Below, piece after piece: positions 1 to 6,156 of a stretch of DNA of 40,804 bases. The stretch lies in contig NZ_JAGRPU010000047.1 in NCBI RefSeq assembly GCF_024606225.1, positions 1-40,804 on the forward strand, in the 5' to 3' direction. A program made the translations under genes and the position numbers. Numbering within the stretch: position 1 is the stretch's first letter; every line of letters starts with the position of its first letter. The notes under the pieces were generated by a model. The model made no database searches and was not told the DNA's origin. It saw only the letters and a list, made by a program, of their open reading frames with translations. Origin of the DNA: Endozoicomonas sp. ISHI1. GTDB taxonomy: Bacteria > Pseudomonadota > Gammaproteobacteria > Pseudomonadales > Endozoicomonadaceae.

Positions 1-202
1 GTTCAAAGTTGCATCAGCTTCTTTATCGCCTGGAAGCTTTTAAATATCAGAGATTGTGCGCTTCAATCAGTTCAGCAAGAAAGCTGCTAATCCTCTGCAT
101 CATTCACCATTTGCCCTTGCGGGTGGGTTGCCATGCTAACAAGTTGCTGGTGTCGCCCCTAAAGGGGCTGGGACGCCGCCGTGCGGCGCCCCACAGCATG
201 GC
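1..202 (+). repeat. Integron cassette A, copy 1 (cut by window start)
   Basis: This stretch is nearly identical to the 3' half of cassette A copies at 2985-3447 and 5129-5591, so it is a third copy whose start lies outside the window. It ends in its own attC. No convincing gene is seen in the part present. Confidence 0.85.
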
Positions 203-209
203 GTTATAT
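134..209 (+). other. Integron attC site
   Basis: The 5' core TGCTAAC (134-140) and 3' core GTTATAT (203-209) bracket a GC-rich imperfect palindrome. It belongs to the subfamily with a 'GGTGTCG...CCCCACA' body, shared by the sites at 3379, 5523, 6049, 7175 and 7908. Confidence 0.9.
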
Positions 210-224
210 TTCAAAGGAGAGTAT

Positions 225-965
225 GTGCAAAATTTCAAAATAGCTGTAGCTCAGGTTCCTTCTAAAGATGGAGAGATCGATAAAAACATTGAAATGCACA
301 TGAGGGCAATTTCTCTTGCTCATAAAAACGCTGTTTCAATTATTATTTTTCCAGAACTTTCTTTAACAGGTTATGATCTTGAGATAGCAAGCAAACAGGC
401 TTTAACCATTGACGATAAAAGGCTTTCAACCTTTCATAAAGCCGCTATTGAGAATGATATTTTTGTGGTAGTCGGTGCGCCTTTAATAAAAATTAAAGAG
501 CCTGAAATTGGATCAATTATTTTTGCTCCAAATGGTGAGATTTCATCTTATTCAAAAATCCATTTGCATTCAGGAGAATGTAAATATTTCAAACCCGGAA
601 AAAACTATAAAATCATAGAAGTTCAAAATCAAAAGGTTGCATTAGCTATTTGTGCAGATACAAATAACCCTGATCACGCTAGTGCCTGCGCTAATGCAGG
701 AGCAACAGTATACGCAGCTGGGGTTCTTTTCACTGAAAATGGATATATCCCAGATACGGATATGCTCGCTTCCTACGCAAAAAAACATGAAATGCTGGTT
801 ACAATAGCCAACCATAACCAAAACACAGGTAGTTGGGAGCCAACTGGAAAAAGTGCTAGCTGGTCTAGCAAAGGGCTTTTATCAAAGAGCAGTGAACAAG
901 CAAACTCTTTGGTAATTTCACAGCAAATAAACAGCGAATGGGTTTCCGAGGTATTTGAAATATAA
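225..965 (+). CDS. Carbon-nitrogen hydrolase (nitrilase superfamily), cassette gene
   Basis: The 246-residue product belongs to the nitrilase/amidase (CN hydrolase) superfamily, cytosolic enzymes that cleave or form amide or nitrile C-N bonds through a Glu-Lys-Cys triad. All three residues are visible: Glu44 in FPELSLTGY, Lys111 in YSKIHLH, Cys143 in LAICADT. The substrate cannot be named. The frame is open far upstream into the attC, but GTG at 225 is the best start: AAAGGAGA lies at 213-220, about 5 bases before it, and the product then begins QNFKIAVAQV, as family members do. The gene is AT-rich, lies between two attC sites and its stop overlaps the next attC, so it is a mobile cassette. 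An enzymatic cassette of this kind is less common than toxins or small unknowns. Confidence 0.88.
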   Translation: MQNFKIAVAQVPSKDGEIDKNIEMHMRAISLAHKNAVSIIIFPELSLTGYDLEIASKQALTIDDKRLSTFHKAAIENDIFVVVGAPLIKIKEPEIGSIIFAPNGEISSYSKIHLHSGECKYFKPGKNYKIIEVQNQKVALAICADTNNPDHASACANAGATVYAAGVLFTENGYIPDTDMLASYAKKHEMLVTIANHNQNTGSWEPTGKSASWSSKGLLSKSSEQANSLVISQQINSEWVSEVFEI

Positions 966-1044
966 CAAATGCTTCCAGTTCGTTCCGGGGCTTCGCCCCT
1001 CCACCCGACGCACCTGCGGCGCGCGGCTGAAGCAGGCGTTAAAA
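960..1044 (+). other. Integron attC site
   Basis: The core ATATAAC (960-966) overlaps the stop of the hydrolase gene and GTTAAAA (1038-1044) closes the site. The body carries the 'CAGTTCGTTCCGG...CCACCCGACG' sequence shared with the sites at 2070, 3866, 4630, 9325 and 27926. Confidence 0.92.
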
Positions 1045-1049
1045 CTCTT

Positions 1050-1415
1050 ATGAAAAAGTGCTGCAATAAAATTCTTATACCTAAAATAAAGTACAAGGCC
1101 AGCATAATTGACTCCATCGGTCTTACTGTGCTGCTTAGCTTCTTTCTAGGCATTGCCTTTCTTATTGCTTGGGCTGGCGCTGCATCACTTGTCTCCTCAG
1201 TTGAGGATGGCTCTATTAGTGATCGGGGTATATTCGGACAAAGAACCGTACCAGGCGGCCTCATAGTCTTTGCATTCTTATATTATTTTCTCCCCAAGTT
1301 CATAAATGCATGTACTTACTTGGTAAATTATCAGCTGCATATAAGCGCAGTATGTAAGGCTTGCGGTAAGAATCATCAACTAGCAAACTACCCCAAAACA
1401 GATGACCCGTTTTAA
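1050..1415 (+). CDS. Small membrane protein with a C-terminal Cys-x2-Cys motif, cassette gene
   Basis: The product is 121 residues and not recognised. It has two hydrophobic segments (about residues 26-46 and 69-86) and, near the end, CKACGKNH, which could be half of a zinc knuckle. The frame is open upstream through the attC, but ATG 1050 is preferred because it is the first start after the attC 3' core. No good ribosome binding site precedes it, so translation may depend on upstream expression. It is the only gene of its cassette. The function is unknown. Confidence 0.7.
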   Translation: MKKCCNKILIPKIKYKASIIDSIGLTVLLSFFLGIAFLIAWAGAASLVSSVEDGSISDRGIFGQRTVPGGLIVFAFLYYFLPKFINACTYLVNYQLHISAVCKACGKNHQLANYPKTDDPF

Positions 1416-1490
1416 CAAGGCCAAGCACTTATGCACGCTGCGCGTGCTGGACTCGCAACAAGTTGCTCGCCCGTGTTGGCGGCGTTATAC
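1410..1490 (+). other. Integron attC site
   Basis: The cores TTTTAAC (1410-1416) and GTTATAC (1484-1490) frame an 81-bp site. Its body differs from both main subfamilies in this array. Confidence 0.85.
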
Positions 1491-1538
1491 GGCTAATTCC
1501 AAATTCAAGAGTATTTAAAATTTGGTGATAATTTAAAA

Positions 1539-2075
1539 ATGCAAAATAAATTTGTTTTTACAGGTGGTCCTGGTGGTGGTAAAACAACAACATTAGAAGA
1601 ACTCAAACGGCTTGGATATTGTTTTATATCAGAAACGGCAAGAGAAATAATTAAAAAAAGATTATCTAAAGGGCTATCACCTCGCCCAGAACTTGAAGAA
1701 TTTGCTTACGAATGCTTGAAATCAGACATTCAAAAATATGATAAACATGATAAAGATAGCACTACATTATTCTTTGATCGAGGCATATTAGATTCATTAT
1801 ATATGCTCAATAACGAAGCTAAGATAAATGCTTCTGAGTTAAAGGATTACATTGAATTTTATGAGTACAATCCTCTTGTATTTGTATTCCCTCCATGGGA
1901 AGAAATTTATGCAACTGATAACGAACGTGATCAAACTTTCGAAGAATCACATAAAGTTAACTCAGATCTAATCAAGTGGTACAGTGCTCATGGGTACAAA
2001 ACAATCGAAGTTCCAAAAACATCGGTTAAAAATCGGGTAGCGTTTATCCTAAAAACCATCAAGAACGCCGTATAA
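1539..2075 (+). CDS. AAA/P-loop NTPase (NadR/Ttd14-like), cassette gene
   Basis: The 178-residue product starts with a Walker A loop, GGPGGGKTT (residues 9-17), and continues with RLGYCFISETAREII. This is the layout of the AAA_28 group of small P-loop ATPases or kinases that includes NadR-like and Ttd14-like proteins. LFFDRGILDSL (about residues 78-88) is the likely Walker B or substrate-binding segment. The role is probably phosphorylation or NTP hydrolysis on an unknown cytosolic substrate. ATG 1539 follows the attC by about 50 bases with GGTGAT upstream. The stop overlaps the next attC core, as usual for cassettes. Family assignment is fairly sure; substrate is not. Confidence 0.85.
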   Translation: MQNKFVFTGGPGGGKTTTLEELKRLGYCFISETAREIIKKRLSKGLSPRPELEEFAYECLKSDIQKYDKHDKDSTTLFFDRGILDSLYMLNNEAKINASELKDYIEFYEYNPLVFVFPPWEEIYATDNERDQTFEESHKVNSDLIKWYSAHGYKTIEVPKTSVKNRVAFILKTIKNAV

Positions 2076-2156
2076 CAAAGCATTCAAGTTCGTTCTGGTG
2101 CTTCGCACCTCCACCCGACGCCGCCTGCGGCGGCGCGGCTTAATGCGGCGTTATAT
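2070..2156 (+). other. Integron attC site
   Basis: The cores GTATAAC (2070-2076) and GTTATAT (2150-2156) frame the site. It contains the 'CAAGTTCGTTCTGG' body of the main subfamily and a long GC-rich hairpin. Confidence 0.92.
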
Positions 2157-2330
2157 TTCTCTATCCCTCAACTCTGATTTAAGTAATCTGACAGCAAAAT
2201 CCATAGCTTTTATTATATCTTCTGGCTTGTCACCTCTGATTTCTATTCTTTGATGTCTGTCGTTATTCCAGTCAATACGAATAGCATTACTTTCATTTTC
2301 CTCAATCCATATTTTTTCAAGTTTTGTCAT
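2151..2330 (-). CDS. Small acidic protein of unknown function, reversed cassette gene
   Basis: On the minus strand ATG at 2330 opens a 59-residue protein (MTKLEKIWIEENESNAIRI...) that ends in SELRDREI, with GGAG about 8 bases upstream of the start. It has no recognised domain; the pattern suggests a small alpha/beta protein. It lies between attC sites at 2070-2156 and 2348-2407 but runs opposite to them, so its cassette carries the gene backwards and it must use its own promoter. The frame is open further upstream, but that extension would run into the neighbouring attC. The stop reaches into the 3' core of the preceding attC. Confidence 0.65.
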   Translation of the reverse strand: MTKLEKIWIEENESNAIRIDWNNDRHQRIEIRGDKPEDIIKAMDFAVRLLKSELRDREI

Positions 2331-2347
2331 TACCCAAACTCCATGAA

Positions 2348-2407
2348 ATATAACAACACGCTCAACGGGACGCACATACTGTGCGCCCGTCAGCTTTGAG
2401 GTTAACT
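2348..2407 (+). other. Integron attC site (short type)
   Basis: The cores ATATAAC (2348-2354) and GTTAACT (2401-2407) frame a 60-bp site. Its stem, ending CCCGTCAGCTTTGAGG, is shared with the attC at 22471-22526, 20 kb away. Confidence 0.85.
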
Positions 2408-2432
2408 TCCAGGAAAGTATCGAGAATTGTGC

Positions 2433-2957
2433 ATGAAACAAGTACTTGTCAGCGCTTGCTTGCTAGGAGATAGAGTTCGCTATGATGGCAACTCTTTGTC
2501 TACCAACAGTGAAATTCTCCAAGAATGGATAGATGACGGTAGAGTTGTTTCAATTTGTCCAGAAGTAAGTGCTGGTATGAGTATTCCAAGAGCTCCAGCT
2601 GAGATATCTGGCGGTGAAGGAAATGATGTTATTTCTGGAAGAATTTCAGTAATTGAAAATAGTGGTGAAGACGTCACCGAAAAATTTCTGACTGGAGCGA
2701 ATAACGCCTTGTCTCTGTGTAAACAAAATCATATCAAGGTTGCTGTGCTGGCCGATTTTAGTCCTTCATGTGGGAGTTCATCTATATATAATGGTGCTTT
2801 TTCAGGAACAAAAATTGATGGTGCAGGCGTTACAGCAGCATTATTAACAGCTAATGGTATTAAAGTGTTTAGTCAATACCAACTAGAAGAAGCTAACAAG
2901 GCCATGCACCCGACCTCCGGCAGCTGTCACGCTTTTTGCCGAGGGCAAAAAGCGTGA
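2433..2957 (+). CDS. DUF523 family protein, cassette gene
   Basis: The product (about 174 residues) begins MKQVLVSACLLGDRVRYDG, has CPEVSAGMSIPR in the middle and SPSCGSSSIYNG further on. These are the conserved segments of the DUF523 family, small bacterial proteins with conserved cysteines and no settled function. ATG 2433 matches the usual DUF523 start; an in-frame TTG at 2427 lies closer to AGGAAAG (2411-2417), so the start is slightly uncertain. The reading frame enters the downstream attC, and the last 20 or so residues are encoded by the attC stem rather than by the family domain. Confidence 0.85.
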   Translation: MKQVLVSACLLGDRVRYDGNSLSTNSEILQEWIDDGRVVSICPEVSAGMSIPRAPAEISGGEGNDVISGRISVIENSGEDVTEKFLTGANNALSLCKQNHIKVAVLADFSPSCGSSSIYNGAFSGTKIDGAGVTAALLTANGIKVFSQYQLEEANKAMHPTSGSCHAFCRGQKA

Positions 2958-2991
2958 CAGCTACCTCCGGCGGGTGATGGTAGCGTTAGCA
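2891..2991 (+). other. Integron attC site with a 19-bp perfect terminal hairpin
   Basis: GCTAAC (2892-2897) and GTTAGCA (2985-2991) are the cores. The tip of the site holds a perfect 19-bp stem (2922-2940 with 2944-2962) around a 3-base GAG loop, which is unusually long and regular for the variable end of an attC. Confidence 0.88.
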
Positions 2992-3447
2992 GGCAGCAAT
3001 AATCGAGAATTTCTGGTTGTGAAAAGACCAGTTTTCAAAAAGAGTTTTTGGGTTCACTGTCTATGGTGGGTTTCGAGTTAGAACCTCCCAGCAAAAAGAC
3101 ACTGTTACACTAACTTTTCAGTAGTTCTCAGCAGTACATGTCTGCTGGTGTGAAGTCTGTCGCTGAAAAATCTGCGGTGTATCGTTGGGCATGTCAGCGT
3201 TGGTTTTCAGTTTATCGGTACTTTTTGCTCAGTGGCCCTATGCCAGTTCAAAGTTGCATCAGCTTCTTTATCGCCTGGAAGCTTTTAAATATCAGAGATT
3301 GTGCGCTTCAATCAGTTCAGCAAGAAAGCTGCTAATCCTCTGCATCATTCACCATTTGTCCTTGCGGGTGGGCTGCCATGCTAACAAGTTGCTGGTGTCG
3401 CCCCTGAAGGGGCTGGGACGCCGCTGTGCGGCGCCCCACAGCATGGC
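2985..3447 (+). repeat. Integron cassette A, copy 2 (complete)
   Basis: This 463-bp cassette runs from the attC 3' core at 2985 to the one at 3448. It is nearly identical to the copy at 5129-5591 and to 1-202. The first 150 bases hold no gene; they contain short overlapping inverted repeats, for example CTGGT/ACCAG around 3013-3031 and GAAAA/TTTTC just after. A 65-codon frame follows (see the next entry). Confidence 0.88.
3138..3335 (+). CDS. Hypothetical 65-residue protein of cassette A
   Basis: ATG 3138 opens a short frame (MSAGVKSVAEKSAVYRWAC...) with a hydrophobic middle part containing ISFFIAWKLL. It is not recognised. The frame is preserved in the copy at 5282-5479, but the two cassettes are too similar for this to prove selection. 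No clear ribosome binding site is seen. A second overlapping frame (3185-3460) runs into the attC and is less likely. The cassette may instead act as non-coding DNA or RNA. Confidence 0.35.
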   Translation: MSAGVKSVAEKSAVYRWACQRWFSVYRYFLLSGPMPVQSCISFFIAWKLLNIRDCALQSVQQESC

Positions 3448-3454
3448 GTTATGT
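3379..3454 (+). other. Integron attC site
   Basis: The cores TGCTAAC (3379-3385) and GTTATGT (3448-3454) frame a site that is nearly identical to those at 134 and 5523. Confidence 0.9.
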
Positions 3455-3468
3455 TTCTAGGATATGTT

Positions 3469-3882
3469 ATGAGTAACGAAATACCTACAAGAGTACATGT
3501 TGTAAGCTGGTTTTTCATGATTATAGGGAGCTTAAGTGTACTCAGCGGTGCTGGAAATTTAATGGTCAGAGAATCTGGCGATCTAGCGATATCAATTATT
3601 TGGCCAGTGTTAATGCAGATCTTTATAGCATTAATGCTTATCGTTGGCGGCTATGGATTACTCAAAGGCTCAGAATTAATGCGAAAGTTGCTTGTCAGAT
3701 TATCGTTTTTAATTCTGATATTAATGGCTATTTTTTACGTTGATAAATCATTTGATTTCAGCTTTGTGTATTCTCTTGCCATAGGCTATTTGTTCTATCT
3801 TGTTCCATTAATATTTGTAATTCGAGCATTACAAAGTGATATCACCAAAGGCTACACCAACCGAAACATAACAAGGCGCTAA
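3469..3882 (+). CDS. Four-helix membrane protein of unknown function, cassette gene
   Basis: The 137-residue product (MSNEIPTRVHVVSWFFMIIG...) has four hydrophobic segments at about residues 12-30, 44-65, 75-92 and 98-118, so it is an inner-membrane protein. ATG 3469 is preferred over the in-frame ATG at 3451, which lies inside the attC core; GGAT just upstream is a weak ribosome binding site. The stop lies inside the following attC. No family is recognised. Confidence 0.7.
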   Translation: MSNEIPTRVHVVSWFFMIIGSLSVLSGAGNLMVRESGDLAISIIWPVLMQIFIALMLIVGGYGLLKGSELMRKLLVRLSFLILILMAIFYVDKSFDFSFVYSLAIGYLFYLVPLIFVIRALQSDITKGYTNRNITRR

Positions 3883-3950
3883 AGTACGTTCCAGGCTTCG
3901 CCCTCCACCCGACGCAGCCTGTTGCTGCGCGGCTTATCTTGGCGTTATGC
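3866..3950 (+). other. Integron attC site
   Basis: The cores ACATAAC (3866-3872) and GTTATGC (3944-3950) frame a body of the main 'GTTCCAGGCTTCGCC' subfamily. Confidence 0.92.
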
Positions 3951-3991
3951 CTCATGTACAAACTTAAAGAAATTCAAGAAGATATGAAAAT

Positions 3992-4019
3992 TTGACAAAG
4001 TACGGCAATGCCGTATACT
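3992..4019 (+). promoter_or_regulatory. Toxin-antitoxin promoter with a palindromic operator
   Basis: TTGACA (3992-3997) and TATACT (4014-4019) are near-perfect -35 and -10 boxes 16 bases apart. The spacer and the start of the -10 box carry the perfect palindrome TACGGCA-A-TGCCGTA (4001-4015), well placed for binding by the HTH antitoxin encoded two genes on. The toxin ATG at 4027 lies only 8 bases after the -10 box, so the transcript may begin at or within a base or two of the start codon. Confidence 0.8.
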
Positions 4020-4026
4020 TTAACTC

Positions 4027-4338
4027 ATGATATTTATTGAAACAAGCAAGTTCACCAAGTTGCTATCTGAATATTTATCGGATGATGAGTATAGGATGTT
4101 GCAATGGCACCTACAGGAAAAGCCTGAATCTGGTGATATTGTTCGTGGTAGTGGTGGTGTACGAAAAGTAAGGTGGGCACCTGAAGGTAAGGGTAAAAGC
4201 GGTGGTGTTCGGGTAATTTACTACTGGAAGAAGAGTGACCATGAAATTTGGATGTTAACGATTTATAGCAAATCTGAGCAAGCCACTGTTCCCGGTCACA
4301 TTCTGAAGAAAATTGCGGAGGCTATCGAAAATGCGTGA
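4027..4338 (+). CDS. RelE/HigB-type toxin of a type II toxin-antitoxin cassette
   Basis: The 103-residue protein (MIFIETSKFTKLLSEYLSDDEYRML...) matches the RelE/HigB-like group paired with NadS-type antitoxins. Members act in the cytosol as ribosome-dependent mRNA endonucleases. Typical segments are GGVRKVRWAPEGKGKSGG and VRVIYYW, followed by the IWMLTIYSKSEQA strand. Its last bases overlap the antitoxin start (ATG at 4331), and the toxin-first order is usual for this group. A strong promoter with an operator lies directly upstream, and no leader or ribosome binding site fits between them. Such cassettes are thought to stabilise integron arrays. Confidence 0.88.
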   Translation: MIFIETSKFTKLLSEYLSDDEYRMLQWHLQEKPESGDIVRGSGGVRKVRWAPEGKGKSGGVRVIYYWKKSDHEIWMLTIYSKSEQATVPGHILKKIAEAIENA

Positions 4339-4618
4339 TAGAGATATAGGCCAGGAAATTCTTGATGGTATAGAAGAGATAAAAGCCTTCAAGTCAGGCG
4401 AAAAAGAATTGAAAACATCTATTCTTTCAGAGCCATCTCCGGCTAAAGAGATTAGAAAAAAGCTAAAATTGTCACAATCAGCGTTTGCTGGTTTTATGGG
4501 CGTTAGCATCAGAACCATACAAGACTGGGAACAAGGTCGCCGAAGTCCACAAGGTCCAGCAAAAGCCCTCTTGCGAATCGCAGAGCAGTGCCCGGAAGTC
4601 TTCCAAGAGCTGCGATAA
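4331..4618 (+). CDS. HTH antitoxin (NadS/HigA-like) of a type II toxin-antitoxin cassette
   Basis: The 95-residue protein has a Cro/C1-type helix-turn-helix at about residues 41-85: IRKKLKLSQSAFAGFMGVS, then RTIQDWEQGRR. This is the NadS/HigA antitoxin arrangement, with an N-terminal segment for toxin binding. It should neutralise the RelE-like toxin and repress the shared promoter at the 4001-4015 palindrome. ATG 4331 overlaps the last codons of the toxin gene, indicating coupled translation; an in-frame TTG at 4313 is less likely. The attC of the cassette begins 12 bases after the stop. Confidence 0.88.
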   Translation: MRDRDIGQEILDGIEEIKAFKSGEKELKTSILSEPSPAKEIRKKLKLSQSAFAGFMGVSIRTIQDWEQGRRSPQGPAKALLRIAEQCPEVFQELR

Positions 4619-4629
4619 TCTCAGCAAAG

Positions 4630-4716
4630 GCATAACAAAAAGTTCAAGTTCGTTCCAGGGCTTCGCCCTTCCACCGGACGGCGCTAGATGCGCCGCCGCT
4701 TAACTTGGCGTTAACT
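4630..4716 (+). other. Integron attC site
   Basis: The cores GCATAAC (4630-4636) and GTTAACT (4710-4716) frame a main-subfamily body. Confidence 0.9.
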
Positions 4717-4724
4717 GTATAGAT

Positions 4725-5057
4725 ATGGAAGAAATCGCACTAGGATCGATCAACTCAAAGTTCTATGAAAAGAATGGAGAGCAATACTATAAAATATCGC
4801 CAATATTGGGGCAGCAGATCAATTTCTTTCTCGATGCTCCTGTATCTGAAATCAAAGTATTAAAGAGCACAGAGCAAGAACTAGTAATAAAAAGAGGCAG
4901 GCTTAAACTTAAAATGGCATTCAAGCCATATGTTCCGGGGCTTCAAAAACTTCGCCTAATGCCAATCTATTTCGACTTCTTACCAATGGGGGTTTATTTC
5001 TGTGAAATATCCGAAACAAACAAAAATAGGTTACTCGGTACATTCGGCAACAGTTAA
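4725..5057 (+). CDS. Hypothetical 110-residue protein, cassette gene
   Basis: ATG 4725 lies only 8 bases after the attC 3' core, with no room for a good ribosome binding site. The product (MEEIALGSINSKFYEKNGEQ...) looks like a small soluble beta-rich protein with alternating hydrophobic strands and many lysines. No signal peptide, membrane segment or known motif is seen. The stop overlaps the attC at 5052. It is the only gene of its cassette, so it is probably real; its function is unknown. Confidence 0.65.
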   Translation: MEEIALGSINSKFYEKNGEQYYKISPILGQQINFFLDAPVSEIKVLKSTEQELVIKRGRLKLKMAFKPYVPGLQKLRLMPIYFDFLPMGVYFCEISETNKNRLLGTFGNS

Positions 5058-5135
5058 CAAGTTTAGGCAACCTCGCCCCTACGGGGCTGGACAGCCAAAG
5101 CTTCGCTTCGGCTGCCGTTGCTAAAGGCGTTAGCA
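5052..5135 (+). other. Integron attC site
   Basis: The cores AGTTAAC (5052-5058) and GTTAGCA (5129-5135) frame a body that includes the hairpin CGCCCCTACGGGGC. Confidence 0.88.
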
Positions 5136-5591
5136 GGCAGCAATAATAGAGAGTTTCTGGTTGTGAAAAGACCAGTTTTCAAAAAGAGTTTTTGGGTTCA
5201 CTGTCTATGGTGGGTTTCGAGTTAGAACCTCCCAGCAAAAAGACACTGTTACACTAACTTTTCAGTAGTTCTCAGCAATTCATGTCTGCTGGTGTGAAGT
5301 CTGTCGCTGAAAAATCTGCGGTGTATCGTTGGGCATGTCAGCGTTGGTTTTCAGTTTATCGGTACTTTTTGCTCAGTGGCCCTATGCCAGTTCAAAGTTG
5401 CATCAGCTTCTTTATCGCCTGGAAGCTTTTAAATATCAGAGATTGTGCGCTTCAATCAGTTCAGCAAGAAGGCTGCTAATCCTCTGCATCATTCACCATT
5501 TGCCCTTGCGGGTGGGCTGCCATGCTAACAAGTTGCTGGTGTCGCCCCTAAAGGGGCTGGGACGCCGCTGTGCGGCGCCCCACAGCATGGC
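5129..5591 (+). repeat. Integron cassette A, copy 3 (complete)
   Basis: This 463-bp copy is nearly identical to 2985-3447, with only scattered base changes. The two copies are separated by three other cassettes. Confidence 0.88.
5282..5479 (+). CDS. Hypothetical 65-residue protein of cassette A, second copy
   Basis: This is the same frame as at 3138-3335 and differs by one residue near the end (QQEGC in place of QQESC). Its coding status is equally uncertain. Confidence 0.35.
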   Translation: MSAGVKSVAEKSAVYRWACQRWFSVYRYFLLSGPMPVQSCISFFIAWKLLNIRDCALQSVQQEGC

Positions 5592-5598
5592 GTTAGGT
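5523..5598 (+). other. Integron attC site
   Basis: The cores TGCTAAC (5523-5529) and GTTAGGT (5592-5598) frame the site, which is nearly identical to those at 134 and 3379. Confidence 0.9.
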
Positions 5599-5693
5599 TC
5601 CCTCAACCGGCGTCTGTGATTTAGCTCAAATACTAAGCCCGTCACGCCATACAATCTTATCGGCAGATAAAAAGTTTGGGAGTTCCCAGTCAA

Positions 5694-5807
5694 GGATAAC
5701 CGGCTGCGGGAACAGTCGGCCCCGGCTGAAAAACTCCCCGGAGCGTGGGCACACACTCCGTTAGGTGGCCAATGTTGAGAAGCAATGCCCCAGTGTTCCC
5801 GCACTGG
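5694..5807 (+). ncRNA. Possible structured RNA in cassette B
   Basis: Three stable hairpins follow each other. CCGGCTG pairs with CAGTCGG (5700-5719). CGGAG+GTG pairs with CAC+CTCCG around a 4-base loop (5739-5760). CCAGTG pairs with CACTGG (5790-5807). The same sequence recurs at about 6820-6933 and 8083-8196. No known RNA family is recognised. The hairpins could be a leader for the overlapping small frame, or an old attC-like structure. This is an inference from pairing only. Confidence 0.35.
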
Positions 5808-6001
5808 ACAAGTACGTCTATCACAGTAACCACCAAAGCACGGCCACGTTTAACGTAGTCGCGCAGCGCTGTTGCGACTGCATTGAAATGGTATCAGCCA
5901 TGAAAATGCTTATCGCAATCAGAGTAAACGTCAGTGTAGATAGAATCATTATGTCGGTATCCGCCTGCACAATGGTTCTTCACGAAATCGGTTTACTCTA
6001 A
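5765..6001 (+). CDS. Hypothetical 78-residue protein of cassette B
   Basis: GTG 5765 opens a frame (MANVEKQCPSVPALDKYVYH...) rich in Cys, Val and Met, with a C-terminal half that is mildly hydrophobic (SVDRIIMSVSACTMVLHEIGLL). It is not recognised and has no clear ribosome binding site. The frame is identical in the second copy and truncated in the third. The start lies inside the hairpin-rich part, so either the frame or the RNA could be what matters. Confidence 0.35.
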   Translation: MANVEKQCPSVPALDKYVYHSNHQSTATFNVVAQRCCDCIEMVSAMKMLIAIRVNVSVDRIIMSVSACTMVLHEIGLL

Positions 6002-6048
6002 TTCCAAGTCCTCGGTGGGCAGCCACCGGGGCATTCAAACAATCGAAA

Positions 6049-6126
6049 ACCTAACAAAAGCGTGGTGTCGGCAGCAAGCTGTCTGGGATGCCGCCTGTGG
6101 CGGCACCCCACACACAGGCGTTATGT
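6049..6126 (+). other. Integron attC site
   Basis: The cores ACCTAAC (6049-6055) and GTTATGT (6120-6126) frame a 'GCGTGGTGTCGGC' body. Confidence 0.92.
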
Positions 6127-6156
6127 TGCAATCCAATCAAAGGAGTTATCAAGTAG

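Larger units (their letters stand above)
5592..6119 (+). repeat. Integron cassette B, copy 1 (complete)
   Basis: This 528-bp cassette recurs nearly unchanged at 6718-7244 and, cut short, at 7981-8303. About 170 bases of hairpin-rich sequence precede a possible 78-codon frame. Another strong hairpin, CGGTGG-GCAG-CCACCG (6013-6028), lies just after that frame and before the attC. Confidence 0.88.

Noticed and set aside
773-1264. 163-codon minus-strand frame
   Set aside because: It is antisense to the hydrolase gene end, an attC and the next cassette gene; crossing an attC makes it implausible.
5760-5766. GTTAGGT inside cassette B, with GGATAAC at 5694, as an extra attC
   Set aside because: The heptamers fit loosely, but the sequence between does not pair end to end as an attC should; it forms separate hairpins instead.
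5493-5804. Minus-strand frame MREHWGIASQHWPPNGVC, found in all three cassette B copies
   Set aside because: It runs through the hairpin region, has no ribosome binding site, and its end changes with the neighbouring cassette, so it is probably a shadow of the repeated DNA.
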